From Nostoc sp. NMS9 (GTDB lineage: Bacteria; Cyanobacteriota; Cyanobacteriia; Cyanobacteriales; Nostocaceae): a stretch of 64,000 nucleotides of DNA. Both the position numbers and the translations under genes were made by a program. Location of the stretch: NCBI RefSeq assembly GCF_017114995.1, contig NZ_JABXKL010000032.1, positions 246,157 to 310,156 of the forward strand, read 5' to 3'. Shown here piece after piece: positions 8,905-17,517 of this stretch (position 1 is the first letter of the stretch; the number at the start of each line of letters is the position of its first letter). The notes below the pieces were generated by a model. The model made no database searches. It was not told the DNA's origin and was given only the letters and a program-made list of their open reading frames with translations.

Positions 8905-10134
8905 ATGCTGAAAAACAAGAATCTACTGATAGCAGCTATTATCTGCTTGTGTTTGAGTAATGGGAATACTGCCTTTGGTAAAGATGTTGGCGTTATTTTA
9001 GCAAAAATTCAAAACTCTACTCAGTCCGCAGTTATTCGGAACAAAAACGCAGTTGCTAACTTTGAGCAAGGAAGCAATCTCTATAAACAAGGAGATTTAA
9101 AAGGAGCAGAGGCGGCTTTTCGGAAGGCAATTGAATTAGAACCCAATTTTGCACAAGCTTATATTGCCTTGGGAAATACTCTCGACGATCGAGGTAAACC
9201 ACAAGAAGCGATCGCTCAATACAATAAAGCCATTAGCCTCGATCCTCAAGACTCTAGAGCATATTTTAATCTAGGTTTGACTTTAGCAAGACTAAATCAG
9301 TTAGAACCTGCGATCGCCCAATATCAGAAAGCCATCAGCCTTGAACCCAAGTATGCTGAAGCTCACTATAACTTAGGAAATGCTCTCTACGCTCAAGGCA
9401 AACTCACAGAAGCAGTTACCGAATATACAGCAGCTATTCGCCTCAAACCAGACTATGCGCCGACTTACACGCGTTTAGGAAATGCTCTGTACGATCGAGG
9501 TGAGCTAGCAGAAGCAGTTACTCAGTATAAAAAATCTATTAGCTTCGATCCTAACTATGCAGACGCTTACTATTACTTAGGAAACGCCTTGTACGCTCAA
9601 GGAAAGCCAGCAGAAGCAATCGCCAACTATACCGAAGCCATTCGCCTCGCTCCGAAAAATCCAGCAGGTTATAATGCCTTGGGAAATACTCTGTACGCTC
9701 AAGGCAAACTAGAAGAAGCGATCGCACATTACAAAAAAGCCATCAGCTTCGCTCCCAACTATGCAGACGCTCACTATAATTTAGCAAGTGCTTTTTACGC
9801 TCAAGGCAAGCTAACAGAAGCAATCGCTGGCTATACTGAAGCGATTCGTCTCGATCCCAAACACGCACAAGCTTACACAGGTTTGGGAAATGCGATGGAC
9901 GATCGAGGTAAACCTCAAGAAGCGATCGCACATTACAAAAAAGCCATTAGCCTCGTCCCCAACGATGCATTCACTTACTATAATTTGGGAATCACTTTGG
10001 GAAGACAACAACAGCCAAAAGAAGCGATCATTAATCTCAAAAAAGCCAGAGAATTATTCCAAGCTGAGAAAAACAAGGAGATGATTGAGCAAGTCGATCG
10101 GCTAATCCAAAAAATTAATACCCAAACGAATTGA
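8905..10134 (+). CDS. Exported TPR-repeat protein
   Basis: A 409-residue protein from the ATG at 8905, preceded by a GGTAAGGTAAG ribosome-binding region; a TTG at 8866 gives a poor N-terminus. A signal peptide covers about residues 1-25 (LLIAAIICLCLSNGNTAFG). From about residue 52 onward it is nearly all canonical 34-residue TPR units, roughly ten, with the typical AxxxLGNxLYxQGKxxEA pattern and AIxLxPxxAxAYxNLG spacing. The DNA repeats are close to one another and rich in HIP1-like GCGATCGC sites, suggesting recent unit duplication. It is probably a periplasmic or thylakoid-lumen scaffold; the partner is unknown. It follows the transposon remnants, with no obvious operon. Confidence 0.9.
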   Translation: MLKNKNLLIAAIICLCLSNGNTAFGKDVGVILAKIQNSTQSAVIRNKNAVANFEQGSNLYKQGDLKGAEAAFRKAIELEPNFAQAYIALGNTLDDRGKPQEAIAQYNKAISLDPQDSRAYFNLGLTLARLNQLEPAIAQYQKAISLEPKYAEAHYNLGNALYAQGKLTEAVTEYTAAIRLKPDYAPTYTRLGNALYDRGELAEAVTQYKKSISFDPNYADAYYYLGNALYAQGKPAEAIANYTEAIRLAPKNPAGYNALGNTLYAQGKLEEAIAHYKKAISFAPNYADAHYNLASAFYAQGKLTEAIAGYTEAIRLDPKHAQAYTGLGNAMDDRGKPQEAIAHYKKAISLVPNDAFTYYNLGITLGRQQQPKEAIINLKKARELFQAEKNKEMIEQVDRLIQKINTQTN

Positions 10135-10137
10135 ATA

Positions 10138-10245
10138 AAGGGCATGGGGCATGGGGCATGGGGCATTGGGCATTGGGCATTGGGCATTGGGCATTGGGAG
10201 CAGGAGAGCAGAGGAGAATAACTACTGACAAATGACAAATGACAA
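10138..10245. repeat. Short tandem repeats (GGGCATG/GGGCATT heptamers, then ACAAATG)
   Basis: Tandem seven-base units GGGCATG then GGGCATT cover about 10141-10197, and three ACAAATG units cover about 10228-10248. The last ATG of the ACAAATG run is the start codon of the next gene. Such heptamer repeats are typical of heterocystous cyanobacterial genomes. Confidence 0.9.
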
Positions 10246-11835
10246 ATGACTGAAGAAAGGGGTAAAGTCTACCTCGTAGGTGCTGGGCCTGGAGATGCAG
10301 CATACCTGACAGTAAAAGCTTACAAACTCTTAGCTGCTGCTCAAGTGTTAGTCTACGATGCTTTAGTAGATGCTCAATTATTGCAGTGCGTACCAGATGA
10401 TTGCCTGAAGTTAGATGTCGGTAAACGCGGTGGCAAACCCAGTACAAGCCAAGCACAGATTAACAAGTTACTGGTAAAGCACTGTCTGCAAGGAAAACAA
10501 GTTATACGCCTCAAATCAGGCGATCCGCTGATTTTTGGGCGTTGCACTTCCGAAATTGAAGCTTTGAAAGCATCCAGTTGTGATTTTGAACTAGTACCAG
10601 GAATTTCCTCAGCCCTTGCAGCACCTTTATTGGCAGGAATTCCCCTAACAGATCCGGTTTTAAGCCGCACTTTTGCAGTGCTTACAGCTCATGAACCAGA
10701 GGTTTTAGACTGGGAGGCGCTGTCACGCTTAGAGACACTGGTAATTTTGATGGGAGGGCAACATCTAGCAGAGATTGTAGATCAACTGGTGCGACATGGG
10801 CGATCGCACTTAACACCCATTGCCATCATCCGTTGGGCAGGAACTCCCGATCAACAAATTTGGACCGCGCAACTGGGCAATATTCTGGAACAAACCGCCG
10901 GATTACCCCTTTCCCCCGCAGTAATTGTAATTGGCGAAGTTGTTGGGCTACGTAAGTACTTACAACCTGAGAAAATAGATTGTCAGGATTCGACTACAGC
11001 CAAAACTTTTAGCCCCCCTGCTATGTCAAGCAATTTCCCTCTATCTCCCCTTACTGGTAAAATGATCTTGGTAACACGTTCAGTTAGCCAATCGAGTCAA
11101 TTTAGCGATCGCCTCATTGCATCAGGTGCAACAGTCATCGAAATGCCTACCTTAGAAATCGGCCCGCCCTCCAGTTGGGAAGCTTTGGATCGTGCGATCG
11201 CTCATTTATCTGACTTCGACTGGTTAATTCTCACTTCTACCAATGGCATAGACTACTTTTTTGAAAGGCTAACTACCCAAGGTAAAGATAGCCGTGCCTT
11301 AGCTGGCATCAAAATTGCCGTCGTTGGTGAGAAAACAGCCCAAAGTCTCAAACAACGCTCTCTGCAAGCAGATTTTATTCCCCCCAACTTTGTTGCCGAT
11401 TCTTTAGTGGAAAATTTCCCAGATAAATTAGATGGTAAAAAGGTGTTATTTCCCAGAGTTGAAAGCGGCGGTAGAGAAGTTTTAGTTAAGGAATTAACTC
11501 TCAAGGGAGCAAAAGTGATAGAAGTTGCGGCATATCAATCTTGTTGTCCTAGTAGTATTCCACCTGCGGCAAAGTTAGCTCTCCAAAACCGCAAGGTAGA
11601 TGTGATTACCTTTGCCAGTTCTAAAACCGTACAATTTTTCTGTCAACTTACTAATAATATATTTCCCAACAACTCTGATGCTAGCCAAGTCTTAGAGGGA
11701 GTTTGTATTGCCTCTATCGGCCCCCAAACATCCAAAACTTGCCATGATTTATTCGGACGTGTGGATGTAGAAGCCCAAGAATATACTTTAGATGGTTTAA
11801 CCCAAGCACTGATCGCATGGGCGACAAATTCTTAG
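10246..11835 (+). CDS. cobA/hemD: Fused uroporphyrinogen-III C-methyltransferase / uroporphyrinogen-III synthase
   Basis: A 529-residue bifunctional enzyme of tetrapyrrole synthesis. Residues about 5-245 are the SAM-dependent methyltransferase (SUMT), with YLVGAGPGDAAYLTVKA at the N-terminus, RLKSGDPLIFGR and VPGISSALAAPLLAGIPLT. It makes precorrin-2 for sirohaem and cobalamin. Residues about 270-525 are HemD, which closes hydroxymethylbilane to uroporphyrinogen III, with MILVTRSVSQSSQFSDRL, LILTSTNGIDYFF and DVITFASSKTVQFF. Such fusions are known in other bacteria. The start codon lies inside the ACAAATG repeat. coaE follows about 115 bases downstream, possibly on the same transcript. Confidence 0.93.
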   Translation: MTEERGKVYLVGAGPGDAAYLTVKAYKLLAAAQVLVYDALVDAQLLQCVPDDCLKLDVGKRGGKPSTSQAQINKLLVKHCLQGKQVIRLKSGDPLIFGRCTSEIEALKASSCDFELVPGISSALAAPLLAGIPLTDPVLSRTFAVLTAHEPEVLDWEALSRLETLVILMGGQHLAEIVDQLVRHGRSHLTPIAIIRWAGTPDQQIWTAQLGNILEQTAGLPLSPAVIVIGEVVGLRKYLQPEKIDCQDSTTAKTFSPPAMSSNFPLSPLTGKMILVTRSVSQSSQFSDRLIASGATVIEMPTLEIGPPSSWEALDRAIAHLSDFDWLILTSTNGIDYFFERLTTQGKDSRALAGIKIAVVGEKTAQSLKQRSLQADFIPPNFVADSLVENFPDKLDGKKVLFPRVESGGREVLVKELTLKGAKVIEVAAYQSCCPSSIPPAAKLALQNRKVDVITFASSKTVQFFCQLTNNIFPNNSDASQVLEGVCIASIGPQTSKTCHDLFGRVDVEAQEYTLDGLTQALIAWATNS

Positions 11836-11851
11836 ATGAGGGAGAAATCAA

Positions 11852-11949
11852 TTCAAAATTCAAAATTCAAAATTCAAAATTAAAGAACTTCTGCCTTCTG
11901 CCTCCTGCCTCCTCTTTCCCAATGCCCAATGCCCAATGCCCAATGTCCA
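11852..11949. repeat. Short tandem heptamer repeats upstream of coaE
   Basis: AAAATTC units occupy about 11852-11881 and CCCAATG units about 11919-11946, the latter the reverse complement of the family at 10138. The repeats run up to within a few bases of the coaE start codon and probably replace the original leader. Confidence 0.85.
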
Positions 11950-12546
11950 ATGACAAAACGTATAATCGGCTTAACTGGAGGTATTGCCACAGGCAAAACC
12001 ACTGTCACCAATTATTTAGCTAGCACTTATAACCTGCCGATTTTGGACGCAGATATTTATGCTAGAGAGGCAGTATCTTTAGGTTCGCCTATTTTGGGTG
12101 CGATCGCTCAACGTTACGGCGAACAAATTTTATTACCAGATGGCAGCCTCAACCGCCAAAAGCTAGGTGAAGTTATCTTTAATCGTCAAGATGAACGCAA
12201 CTGGATAGACAATTTGATTCACCCTGATGTGCGCGATCGCTTCCTCAAAGCAATTGCTCAGTCTTCGTCACAAATACTGGTGTTAGTAGTGCCTCTATTA
12301 TTTGAAGCTGGGATGACTGATTTGGTAACAGAAATCTGGGTAGTGCGTTGTTCCCAAGAGCAACAACTACAAAGATTGATACAACGAAACCATTTAAATA
12401 CAGAACAGGCACGAGCCAGGATTAACAGCCAATTATCCATCGAAGAAAAAGCGGCTCATGCAGATGTCGTTTTAGATAACTCTTCTACCCTAGAAGTACT
12501 ACTGAAGCAGATAGATGTAGCTCTAGTCATGACAAGTAGTGACTAA
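11950..12546 (+). CDS. coaE: Dephospho-CoA kinase
   Basis: A 198-residue P-loop kinase that phosphorylates the 3'-OH of dephospho-CoA, the last step of coenzyme A synthesis. The Walker A motif is GLTGGIATGKTTV near the N-terminus, followed by LDADIYAREAV with the substrate-binding acidic residue, IHPDVRDRF, and LVVPLLFEAGM. The length is normal for the family. The ATG at 11950 is chosen because the longer frame from 11929 only translates heptamer repeat. No clean Shine-Dalgarno is seen, since the upstream bases are repeat sequence. Confidence 0.95.
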   Translation: MTKRIIGLTGGIATGKTTVTNYLASTYNLPILDADIYAREAVSLGSPILGAIAQRYGEQILLPDGSLNRQKLGEVIFNRQDERNWIDNLIHPDVRDRFLKAIAQSSSQILVLVVPLLFEAGMTDLVTEIWVVRCSQEQQLQRLIQRNHLNTEQARARINSQLSIEEKAAHADVVLDNSSTLEVLLKQIDVALVMTSSD

Positions 12547-12752
12547 ATTATATTGATATTAAAATATATACATATATGACATTTTCAAGACATAAAAAGC
12601 TTATTAATTAATACTAGATAGTTAAGCAAAAAACTTATATCTCACCAAATCTCGTCCAACAGTTAGGTGATTTTACAGTTGAATCTGCGGTTAATAGTAC
12701 TGTAAATTTAAAAGAATCGGCTTTTAAATTAATTATAAGTTCTATTTTTTAA

Positions 12753-13094
12753 ATGTTTTTAAGTGCCTTCTCTTCAATCAGAACAGGTATGAACTTAAGT
12801 TTTAGTTTTTTAAATAAATTAGCTCTGGTTATCTCTCCAGTAACAGAATTAAAACAAAAGAATAAAATCCATGATTACAGACAACAACTTTGTGGAGGCG
12901 ACTACATATTTGAGCGCCTCAATGAAGGAACAATCGGGTACATGACTGGAGTAGGGAAAAGCGTTAAAGCTTGCGATCGCATTATTTTACGAGAAGGTTG
13001 TGAATCTTATCAATATCAAGTTGAAGAAATTGATTACTACTCCGCTCCATCTGATATGTGGATAGCTTTACTCAAGCAAATACCGAATGACTAA
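12753..13094 (+). CDS. Hypothetical protein, probably cyanobacterial
   Basis: A 113-residue protein with a mildly hydrophobic N-terminus (FSFLNKLALVISPV) and a soluble C-terminal part containing GGDYIFERLNEGTIGYMTG and IILREGCESYQYQVEEIDYY. No family is recognised. Codon use looks coding and a HIP1 site lies inside. It stands alone between coaE and a degraded region. Confidence 0.6.
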   Translation: MFLSAFSSIRTGMNLSFSFLNKLALVISPVTELKQKNKIHDYRQQLCGGDYIFERLNEGTIGYMTGVGKSVKACDRIILREGCESYQYQVEEIDYYSAPSDMWIALLKQIPND

Positions 13095-13129
13095 ATATTA
13101 AAGTCAACCAGTTGCTTCAGTTCTAGAGT

Positions 13130-13412
13130 TCAATACAGTTCAGAATGAGCAACAAAATCTTGATGTAGAGACGCTATAAATCGCGTCTTGAAATGCTCTC
13201 TTGATACAATTATCCTCTCATCAAGGGGGAACTGAGTAGCAACTTCTTTTTGATCAATTACATTTCTTAAAAGATTAGTTTTTACTATTGTGCCACTCGG
13301 GTCTTGCCAGTGTTCTAATTTCCACCAATGCTGCCAATATGAAATCTTATTAATTTTTTCAAAAATATTTCTGTAATGTCCAATTGGGAAGGTAAACCAA
13401 CTTTCTCCTGCG
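13130..13412 (-). pseudogene. 5'-truncated gene remnant, function unknown
   Basis: The minus-strand frame is open for about 90 codons from near 13410 to a TGA at 13130-13132 and reads like genuine protein (SWFTFPIGHYRNIF, SYWQHWWKLEHWQDPSG, HFKTRFIASLHQDF). It has no start codon: upstream it runs into the palindromic intergenic repeat at 13402-13500, where a TAG lies in frame. This looks like a gene whose 5' part was replaced by a repeat. The protein family is not recognised. Confidence 0.5.
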
Positions 13413-13500
13413 TCGCTAACGCTGCGCTAACAGCAGTCGCTCATGGGGGAAACCCCCTTTGCGTAGCGTCTCGTAGAGAAGACCGCGCTGCTTCACCAAG
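13402..13500. repeat. Palindromic cyanobacterial intergenic repeat
   Basis: The region is dense in small inverted repeats built from GCGTAGCG, TCGCTAACGCTGCGCTAACAG and GGGGGAAACCCCC words. Such words recur in shorter form around 25290-25320, 40313-40345 and 44765-44810 in this window. It abuts the gene remnant at 13130-13412. Confidence 0.6.
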
Positions 13501-13729
13501 TTGCAATCTGCTGTAGCTTAAGTTTTAGTCATGGTCTGAGCCTCGACTTTATGCATTTTTCCTTTATTACACTTGTAGCAAACCGCTAAAGCGCCTACGC
13601 ATAGGCTGAAACCTAAAACCTTTATTGATTAAGAAATTGGACTTTTTCAATTTCACCAGAATTAGTCACAATAGAAAAAGTTTCACGCCTCAAACCAAAA
13701 CTTTTACCCAACAACGTCGTTTACTTTCC
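13501..13729. other. Intergenic region with a possible second gene remnant
   Basis: A minus-strand stretch from about 13718 to 13629 translates as LGKSFGLRRETFSIVTNSGE and ends at a TAA after 32 codons without a start. It may be another truncated gene end. Nothing else was found. Confidence 0.3.
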
Positions 13730-14095
13730 TTAATTGGATAAAGTCGGACTAAGCTGTTGAAGAAACTCAATATTCAAATCTAGCTTTTCTCCTAACCATA
13801 GGGAATGAACTGCGTGGTCTGCCACAGCATTCCCGGTCTCAGGATGGACGAGAATATCCAATCCCTCACGATTGAGCATTAACCAAGGAACGACTTTATC
13901 AAACTGATTCGGTAAGAAAGCAACTTGATACATCGCTTTTGGATGGGGCCCGATGGGCTTGTCAAACCAGCGTCCGAGTTGCACGTCAAACCTAGCGCCT
14001 AATCCTTCGCGTATACGCGCAGCTACATCCTGACTCGCAGGATCGAAGTAAACATGTGCATGAAAACCAGCGATTTTGCTAGTATCTTCTTTCAT
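13730..14095 (-). CDS. DOPA 4,5-dioxygenase family protein
   Basis: A 121-residue protein from the ATG at 14095; a TTG at 14116 is less likely. The N-terminus FHAHVYFDP and the internal WFDKPIGPHPKAMYQVAF, LDILVHPET and DHAVHSLWLG are the conserved His-rich blocks of the DOPA dioxygenase-like family (PF08883). Fungal and plant members open the ring of DOPA; the bacterial substrate is usually unknown. The histidines in HAH, PHPKA and HPETGN are the expected metal ligands and substrate contacts. It stands alone, just downstream of the UspA gene on the same strand. Confidence 0.88.
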   Translation of the reverse strand: MKEDTSKIAGFHAHVYFDPASQDVAARIREGLGARFDVQLGRWFDKPIGPHPKAMYQVAFLPNQFDKVVPWLMLNREGLDILVHPETGNAVADHAVHSLWLGEKLDLNIEFLQQLSPTLSN

Positions 14096-14192
14096 AGATC
14101 CACTTTTCGCTCTCAACTATAATTTTGCATAGCATCACGCCAAAGTTTTGCCCACTCTAATTATCCAAGTTAGATGTGGAATAGCTTAGTAG

Positions 14193-14732
14193 TTAGTTAA
14201 CGCTGAAAGCGCTTGTAGTTTCTTTGACAACTTCATCTATTTTAGGAGTAATTGAAAGATGCACAACATGCACTGAACAAGGAGCATGGTGAAGAACGTA
14301 GTTACTCACACTACCGAGAAATAGTTCCATCAACCGAGAATGACCCCTACGCCCCATAACAATTAGGTCAGCGCCACAACTATGCGCTAAATCACAAATA
14401 ATGCGACCAGGATTACCAACATTTTGTGTAAATTCCGTAGTCACGCCTGCTGTGTTTGCTTGAGCACAGAAAGATTGCAACATCTGGATTCCTAAATTTT
14501 TAAAGGTATCCCACTGTTGTTGGTATAACTCAAAGCTTTGATTGGCCAATCCTGGATAGTAGTCCATATTAGACAGCATAGGTACATAAGGACTACCCTC
14601 TTCTTCAGAAGATAGGACATGAAGTAACATTAAGCTAGCTTGTGTTAACTTTGCTAAATCCAATGCTTCCTCAAAAACCTGTTGCCCTATTTCCGAGCGA
14701 TCTAATGCAACTAGAATCTTTTTAAACATCAT
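14193..14732 (-). CDS. Universal stress protein, UspA family
   Basis: A 179-residue single-domain Usp. It starts FKKILVALDRSEIGQQVFEE and ends with the ATP-binding signature G-x2-G-x9-GS (GRRGHSRLMELFLGSVSNYV, then HAPCSVHVV), so it is of the nucleotide-binding type. A strong GGAGGT lies 5-8 bases before two adjacent ATGs at 14732 and 14729. Usp proteins respond to starvation and oxidative stress. A 12-residue tail after the fold is non-conserved. A monocistronic transcript seems likely. Confidence 0.92.
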   Translation of the reverse strand: MMFKKILVALDRSEIGQQVFEEALDLAKLTQASLMLLHVLSSEEEGSPYVPMLSNMDYYPGLANQSFELYQQQWDTFKNLGIQMLQSFCAQANTAGVTTEFTQNVGNPGRIICDLAHSCGADLIVMGRRGHSRLMELFLGSVSNYVLHHAPCSVHVVHLSITPKIDEVVKETTSAFSVN

Positions 14733-15058
14733 ATAGACCTCCGATTTCATTGGTTATTGGTCTTTACGGTTTCGGGTTTCCAGATGCTGGATTGTCAAAA
14801 TGACTAATCCCTCAACTATGTTTAGCGACTTCTGAATTTTAAATCTCTTAAAGGGTTTCGCCCTATATTTATATTTATAGCAAAACAATTTGAGGAATTT
14901 GTGAGGAAAGCCAGCATTTATCTTTGAGCATCCCATTTTGGGAGAAATATCTTTGGCCCCTGAGCCTAAATCCCTCTCTCAAAGTTGCTATGCATTAGTC
15001 ACATCTTTCTTAAAATTGCTGTAAATATGTATTGCATACCAACGAAAAGGGTAAAGCA
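14733..15058. other. Intergenic region upstream of UspA gene
   Basis: No convincing gene. A 60-codon minus-strand frame (14754-14936) has unconvincing composition. A 20-bp sequence at 14994-15013, starting ATTAGTCACATC, recurs at 22948-22967. Confidence 0.45.
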
Positions 15059-15568
15059 TTAAACAATCCGGTTGACAATTGTCCATACTTCCCCATCAGA
15101 GCGGACATAGGGAACGGAGATTGTTTTAAAGCCTGTAATAAAGGGCTTGTAATAAATCTGCCAATACATTGGACTCAGTTGATTGGCACAAGCCTTAAGA
15201 AAACGGACTTCTGCGGCCAGTTCACTTGCTAGTTGATTAATGCGTTGAGCATGTACCTGAGCCACTTCTTTCGCTTCCTCTAGCTGCTGCTGTTGGATAA
15301 GTTGTTTGGATTCACCTTGCCAACGCACTAACTTACCTTGTTTTTGTTTTATCTGGGCTTCCAGGGCGACGATCGCTGCATCTATGCCTTGGAGTTCAAC
15401 TGATAATTGGGCATTTTCTCTGGCTTGACGGCGGTAAGCTTCCACCATTGCCTGGGGTGAATCATTCTCGCCAGAGATGACATTATTAATAGTGAGTGCA
15501 GCGCGTTCTTCTAAAAGAGCCTGAATTTGAGAGTTAAGCGCCGCTATTTCAGCCTGAGTTTGCTGCAT
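15059..15568 (-). CDS. Coiled-coil hypothetical protein
   Basis: A 169-residue protein from the ATG at 15568; the longer frame overlaps thrB on the same strand and is less likely. Residues about 1-135 are almost entirely helical and coiled-coil (AEIAALNSQIQALLEERAAL, then LEAQIKQKQGKLVRW), Gln- and Glu-rich. The C-terminus turns to a short globular part (SPMYWQIYYKPFITGFKTI, VRSDGEVWTIVN). It follows thrB by 29 bases and may be co-transcribed. No function is recognised. Confidence 0.7.
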   Translation of the reverse strand: MQQTQAEIAALNSQIQALLEERAALTINNVISGENDSPQAMVEAYRRQARENAQLSVELQGIDAAIVALEAQIKQKQGKLVRWQGESKQLIQQQQLEEAKEVAQVHAQRINQLASELAAEVRFLKACANQLSPMYWQIYYKPFITGFKTISVPYVRSDGEVWTIVNRIV

Positions 15569-15597
15569 AAATCGAGTTTTAAGTGCTGAGTAAAATA

Positions 15598-16512
15598 TTA
15601 AAAGCTTTTTGCGCCTTGGGTATCTAGAGAAAGCGATCGCACCTCGGCTGTAATTCCTTCTTCTTGCCAAGCAGCTAACATCGCCGCCTCCACAGCCTTT
15701 GAGTGTAACTTATCCGCCAAAGCTAACAGTGTCGGCCCCGCACCACTAATCACCATACCATAAGCACCAGCACTAACGGCTGCAATGTTGAGAGCATCAT
15801 AACCAGGAATCAAAGCTTTGCGATAGGGCTGATGCAATCGATCTTGTAAAGCTGTCTTTAACCATTGTCCATTACCAGTTTCCAAGCCGCGTAACAATAA
15901 GCCCAAATGGGCTGTATTGAAAATCGCATCCGCACGACTCACTTCATTTGGAAGAACGCCCCGCGCTTTTGAAGTGGAAAGTTCAAAATTAGGAATAGCC
16001 ACAACTGGGACAACATCTTTATGCCAGGGAACATCACAAATTTCCCAACCTGCGCCACTGGTAGCAGCAAGACGACATCCTCCCAACAAAGCTGGAACTA
16101 CATTATCAGGATGTCCTTCCATTGCGATCGCTAACTCCATCACCTGTGACTGACTCATAGGCGCACCTTCGAGTTGATTAGCAGCAACCAACCCACCAAC
16201 AATTGCTGTCGCCGAACTACCCAAACCTCTCGCCAGTGGGACACCCAATTTAATCTCTATTTTCACAGTCGGCGGCGTCTGCTCTATATGTTGATAAAAC
16301 TTGACAAACGCTTGATAGAGGAGATTGCTCTCATCAGTTTGGACTCGTTTAGCTTCTGTACCAGTGACATTAATAATTAACCCACCCTCTTCTAGGCGAG
16401 TGAACTTGAACTCGTTGTACAGCTTTAAAGCTGCACCGATGCAATCAAAACCAGGCCCCAAATTCGCAGTTGTGGCAGGAACGGTAACAGTGATAGCAGA
16501 AACAACAGACAT
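15598..16512 (-). CDS. thrB: Homoserine kinase
   Basis: A 304-residue GHMP-family kinase that makes O-phosphohomoserine for threonine synthesis. The three family motifs are present: VPATTANLGPGFDCIG near the N-terminus, PLARGLGSSATAIVGG as the phosphate-binding loop, and GAYGMVISGAGPTLLAL near the C-terminus. MEGHPDNVVPALLGG is also conserved. The ATG at 16512 is chosen over a TTG at 16518. Length is typical. The coiled-coil gene follows closely on the same strand. Confidence 0.95.
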   Translation of the reverse strand: MSVVSAITVTVPATTANLGPGFDCIGAALKLYNEFKFTRLEEGGLIINVTGTEAKRVQTDESNLLYQAFVKFYQHIEQTPPTVKIEIKLGVPLARGLGSSATAIVGGLVAANQLEGAPMSQSQVMELAIAMEGHPDNVVPALLGGCRLAATSGAGWEICDVPWHKDVVPVVAIPNFELSTSKARGVLPNEVSRADAIFNTAHLGLLLRGLETGNGQWLKTALQDRLHQPYRKALIPGYDALNIAAVSAGAYGMVISGAGPTLLALADKLHSKAVEAAMLAAWQEEGITAEVRSLSLDTQGAKSF

Positions 16513-16714
16513 TGGCAAAACTCACTAATCATCAACTAGCATCCCATGTTAAGGGTTGATTTGTTTACTAGTGATGCTCATTATCTGTTGTGGTAGTTTG
16601 CATACCTATCTGAGTGTTTACATTTTATTAATATATTTTTTTCCCTAATGATTTAAAAATAATGTTATTATCGGATTATATATTATTGACTATTTATATT
16701 AACTAATTTAAAAA

Positions 16715-17086
16715 ATGGAATATTTAAAGCGCTTTCTTGAGTATGCTCCTGAAGCGTATGATGCTATTCGTGATGCTGACGATATAGCAGAAATTGCACG
16801 TAACACTGGATGGGCAGAGTTTCGCATTCGTCGGATCAAAAAACATTTATTTTATGATGAACACCAGTTGGATTACGATCTCGGATTTAAACACTTTAGT
16901 CCTGATCCAGATATAGCAGATGCCTGGATTAGGTTACAGCGAGGTAATTTTAACCCTGAAGATTTGAGACTACTGGAACATGAATACTTTGAGTCGAGGT
17001 TTGAAGGCATTTTCCATACTAACTACCGTACAGCTCATGACGCTACTGAACGCTCTGGTCGTTTGTGGAGTCCCCCAGTAACATGA
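16715..17086 (+). CDS. Small protein resembling C-terminal toxin-type domains
   Basis: A 123-residue protein. The body reads AEFRIRRIKKHLFYDEHQL, DPDIADAWIRLQRG, DLRLLEHEYFESRFE and NYRTAHDATERSGRLW. To my recollection this spacing of His, Glu and Arg residues matches domains found at the C-termini of some phage head or Rhs-type polymorphic proteins, which would make it a stand-alone toxin-like domain. That identification was not checked. The next gene, 60 bases downstream on the same strand, encodes a small acidic protein that could be its antidote. No signal peptide is present. Confidence 0.5.
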   Translation: MEYLKRFLEYAPEAYDAIRDADDIAEIARNTGWAEFRIRRIKKHLFYDEHQLDYDLGFKHFSPDPDIADAWIRLQRGNFNPEDLRLLEHEYFESRFEGIFHTNYRTAHDATERSGRLWSPPVT

Positions 17087-17146
17087 GCATAACTCAAATG
17101 AGTTAAAACTGAAGTATTCAACTTTTACAGACCACATTAATTTGTT

Positions 17147-17386
17147 ATGGCTTTTTACGTATTGATTCTAAAAGAAAAGGAGGATGAGACCGGCGTTACT
17201 TACCGCTTTGGCCCACATGAAGATCGTCTCGGCTCTTTATGGATAGATAAATTGAGTGGAGAAATTAAGGAACTTCAAGAAACCCCAGAGCAGAACTCGC
17301 AGGCATTTTTTCAACGAGCAGCAGTAAAGGTTTGGCAAAATTGGAAAAAAGGAGCTTTTCCAGAAAAAACATCTTGGGCATCCTGA
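17147..17386 (+). CDS. Small hypothetical protein, possible partner of the preceding gene
   Basis: A 79-residue soluble protein with the blocks FYVLILKEKEDETGVTYRFG, LWIDKLSGEIKEL and QAFFQRAAVKVWQNWKKG. No family is recognised. It lies 60 bases after the toxin-like gene on the same strand, an arrangement typical of toxin-immunity pairs, so an immunity role is possible but inferred from position only. Confidence 0.55.
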   Translation: MAFYVLILKEKEDETGVTYRFGPHEDRLGSLWIDKLSGEIKELQETPEQNSQAFFQRAAVKVWQNWKKGAFPEKTSWAS

Positions 17387-17517
17387 GAATGATTTGGCAT
17401 TGATAGCCTATCCATAGTGATCGGCTATCAATCCTCTGTTCTTCCTCAGAAATATACCTAGAAGTTATCTAAGTTAGCGATCGCTCTTTTCCACAGAAGG
17501 AAGAGATTTCAAAAAGC

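Noticed and set aside
10115..10456. Minus-strand frame with Pro-Asn-Ala-Gln-Cys repeats
   Set aside because: It is the complement of heptamer repeats and of the cobA/hemD coding start; composition is not that of a protein.
14754..14936. 60-codon minus-strand frame upstream of the UspA gene
   Set aside because: No ribosome-binding site, biased Lys/Phe composition and no recognisable pattern; treated as intergenic.
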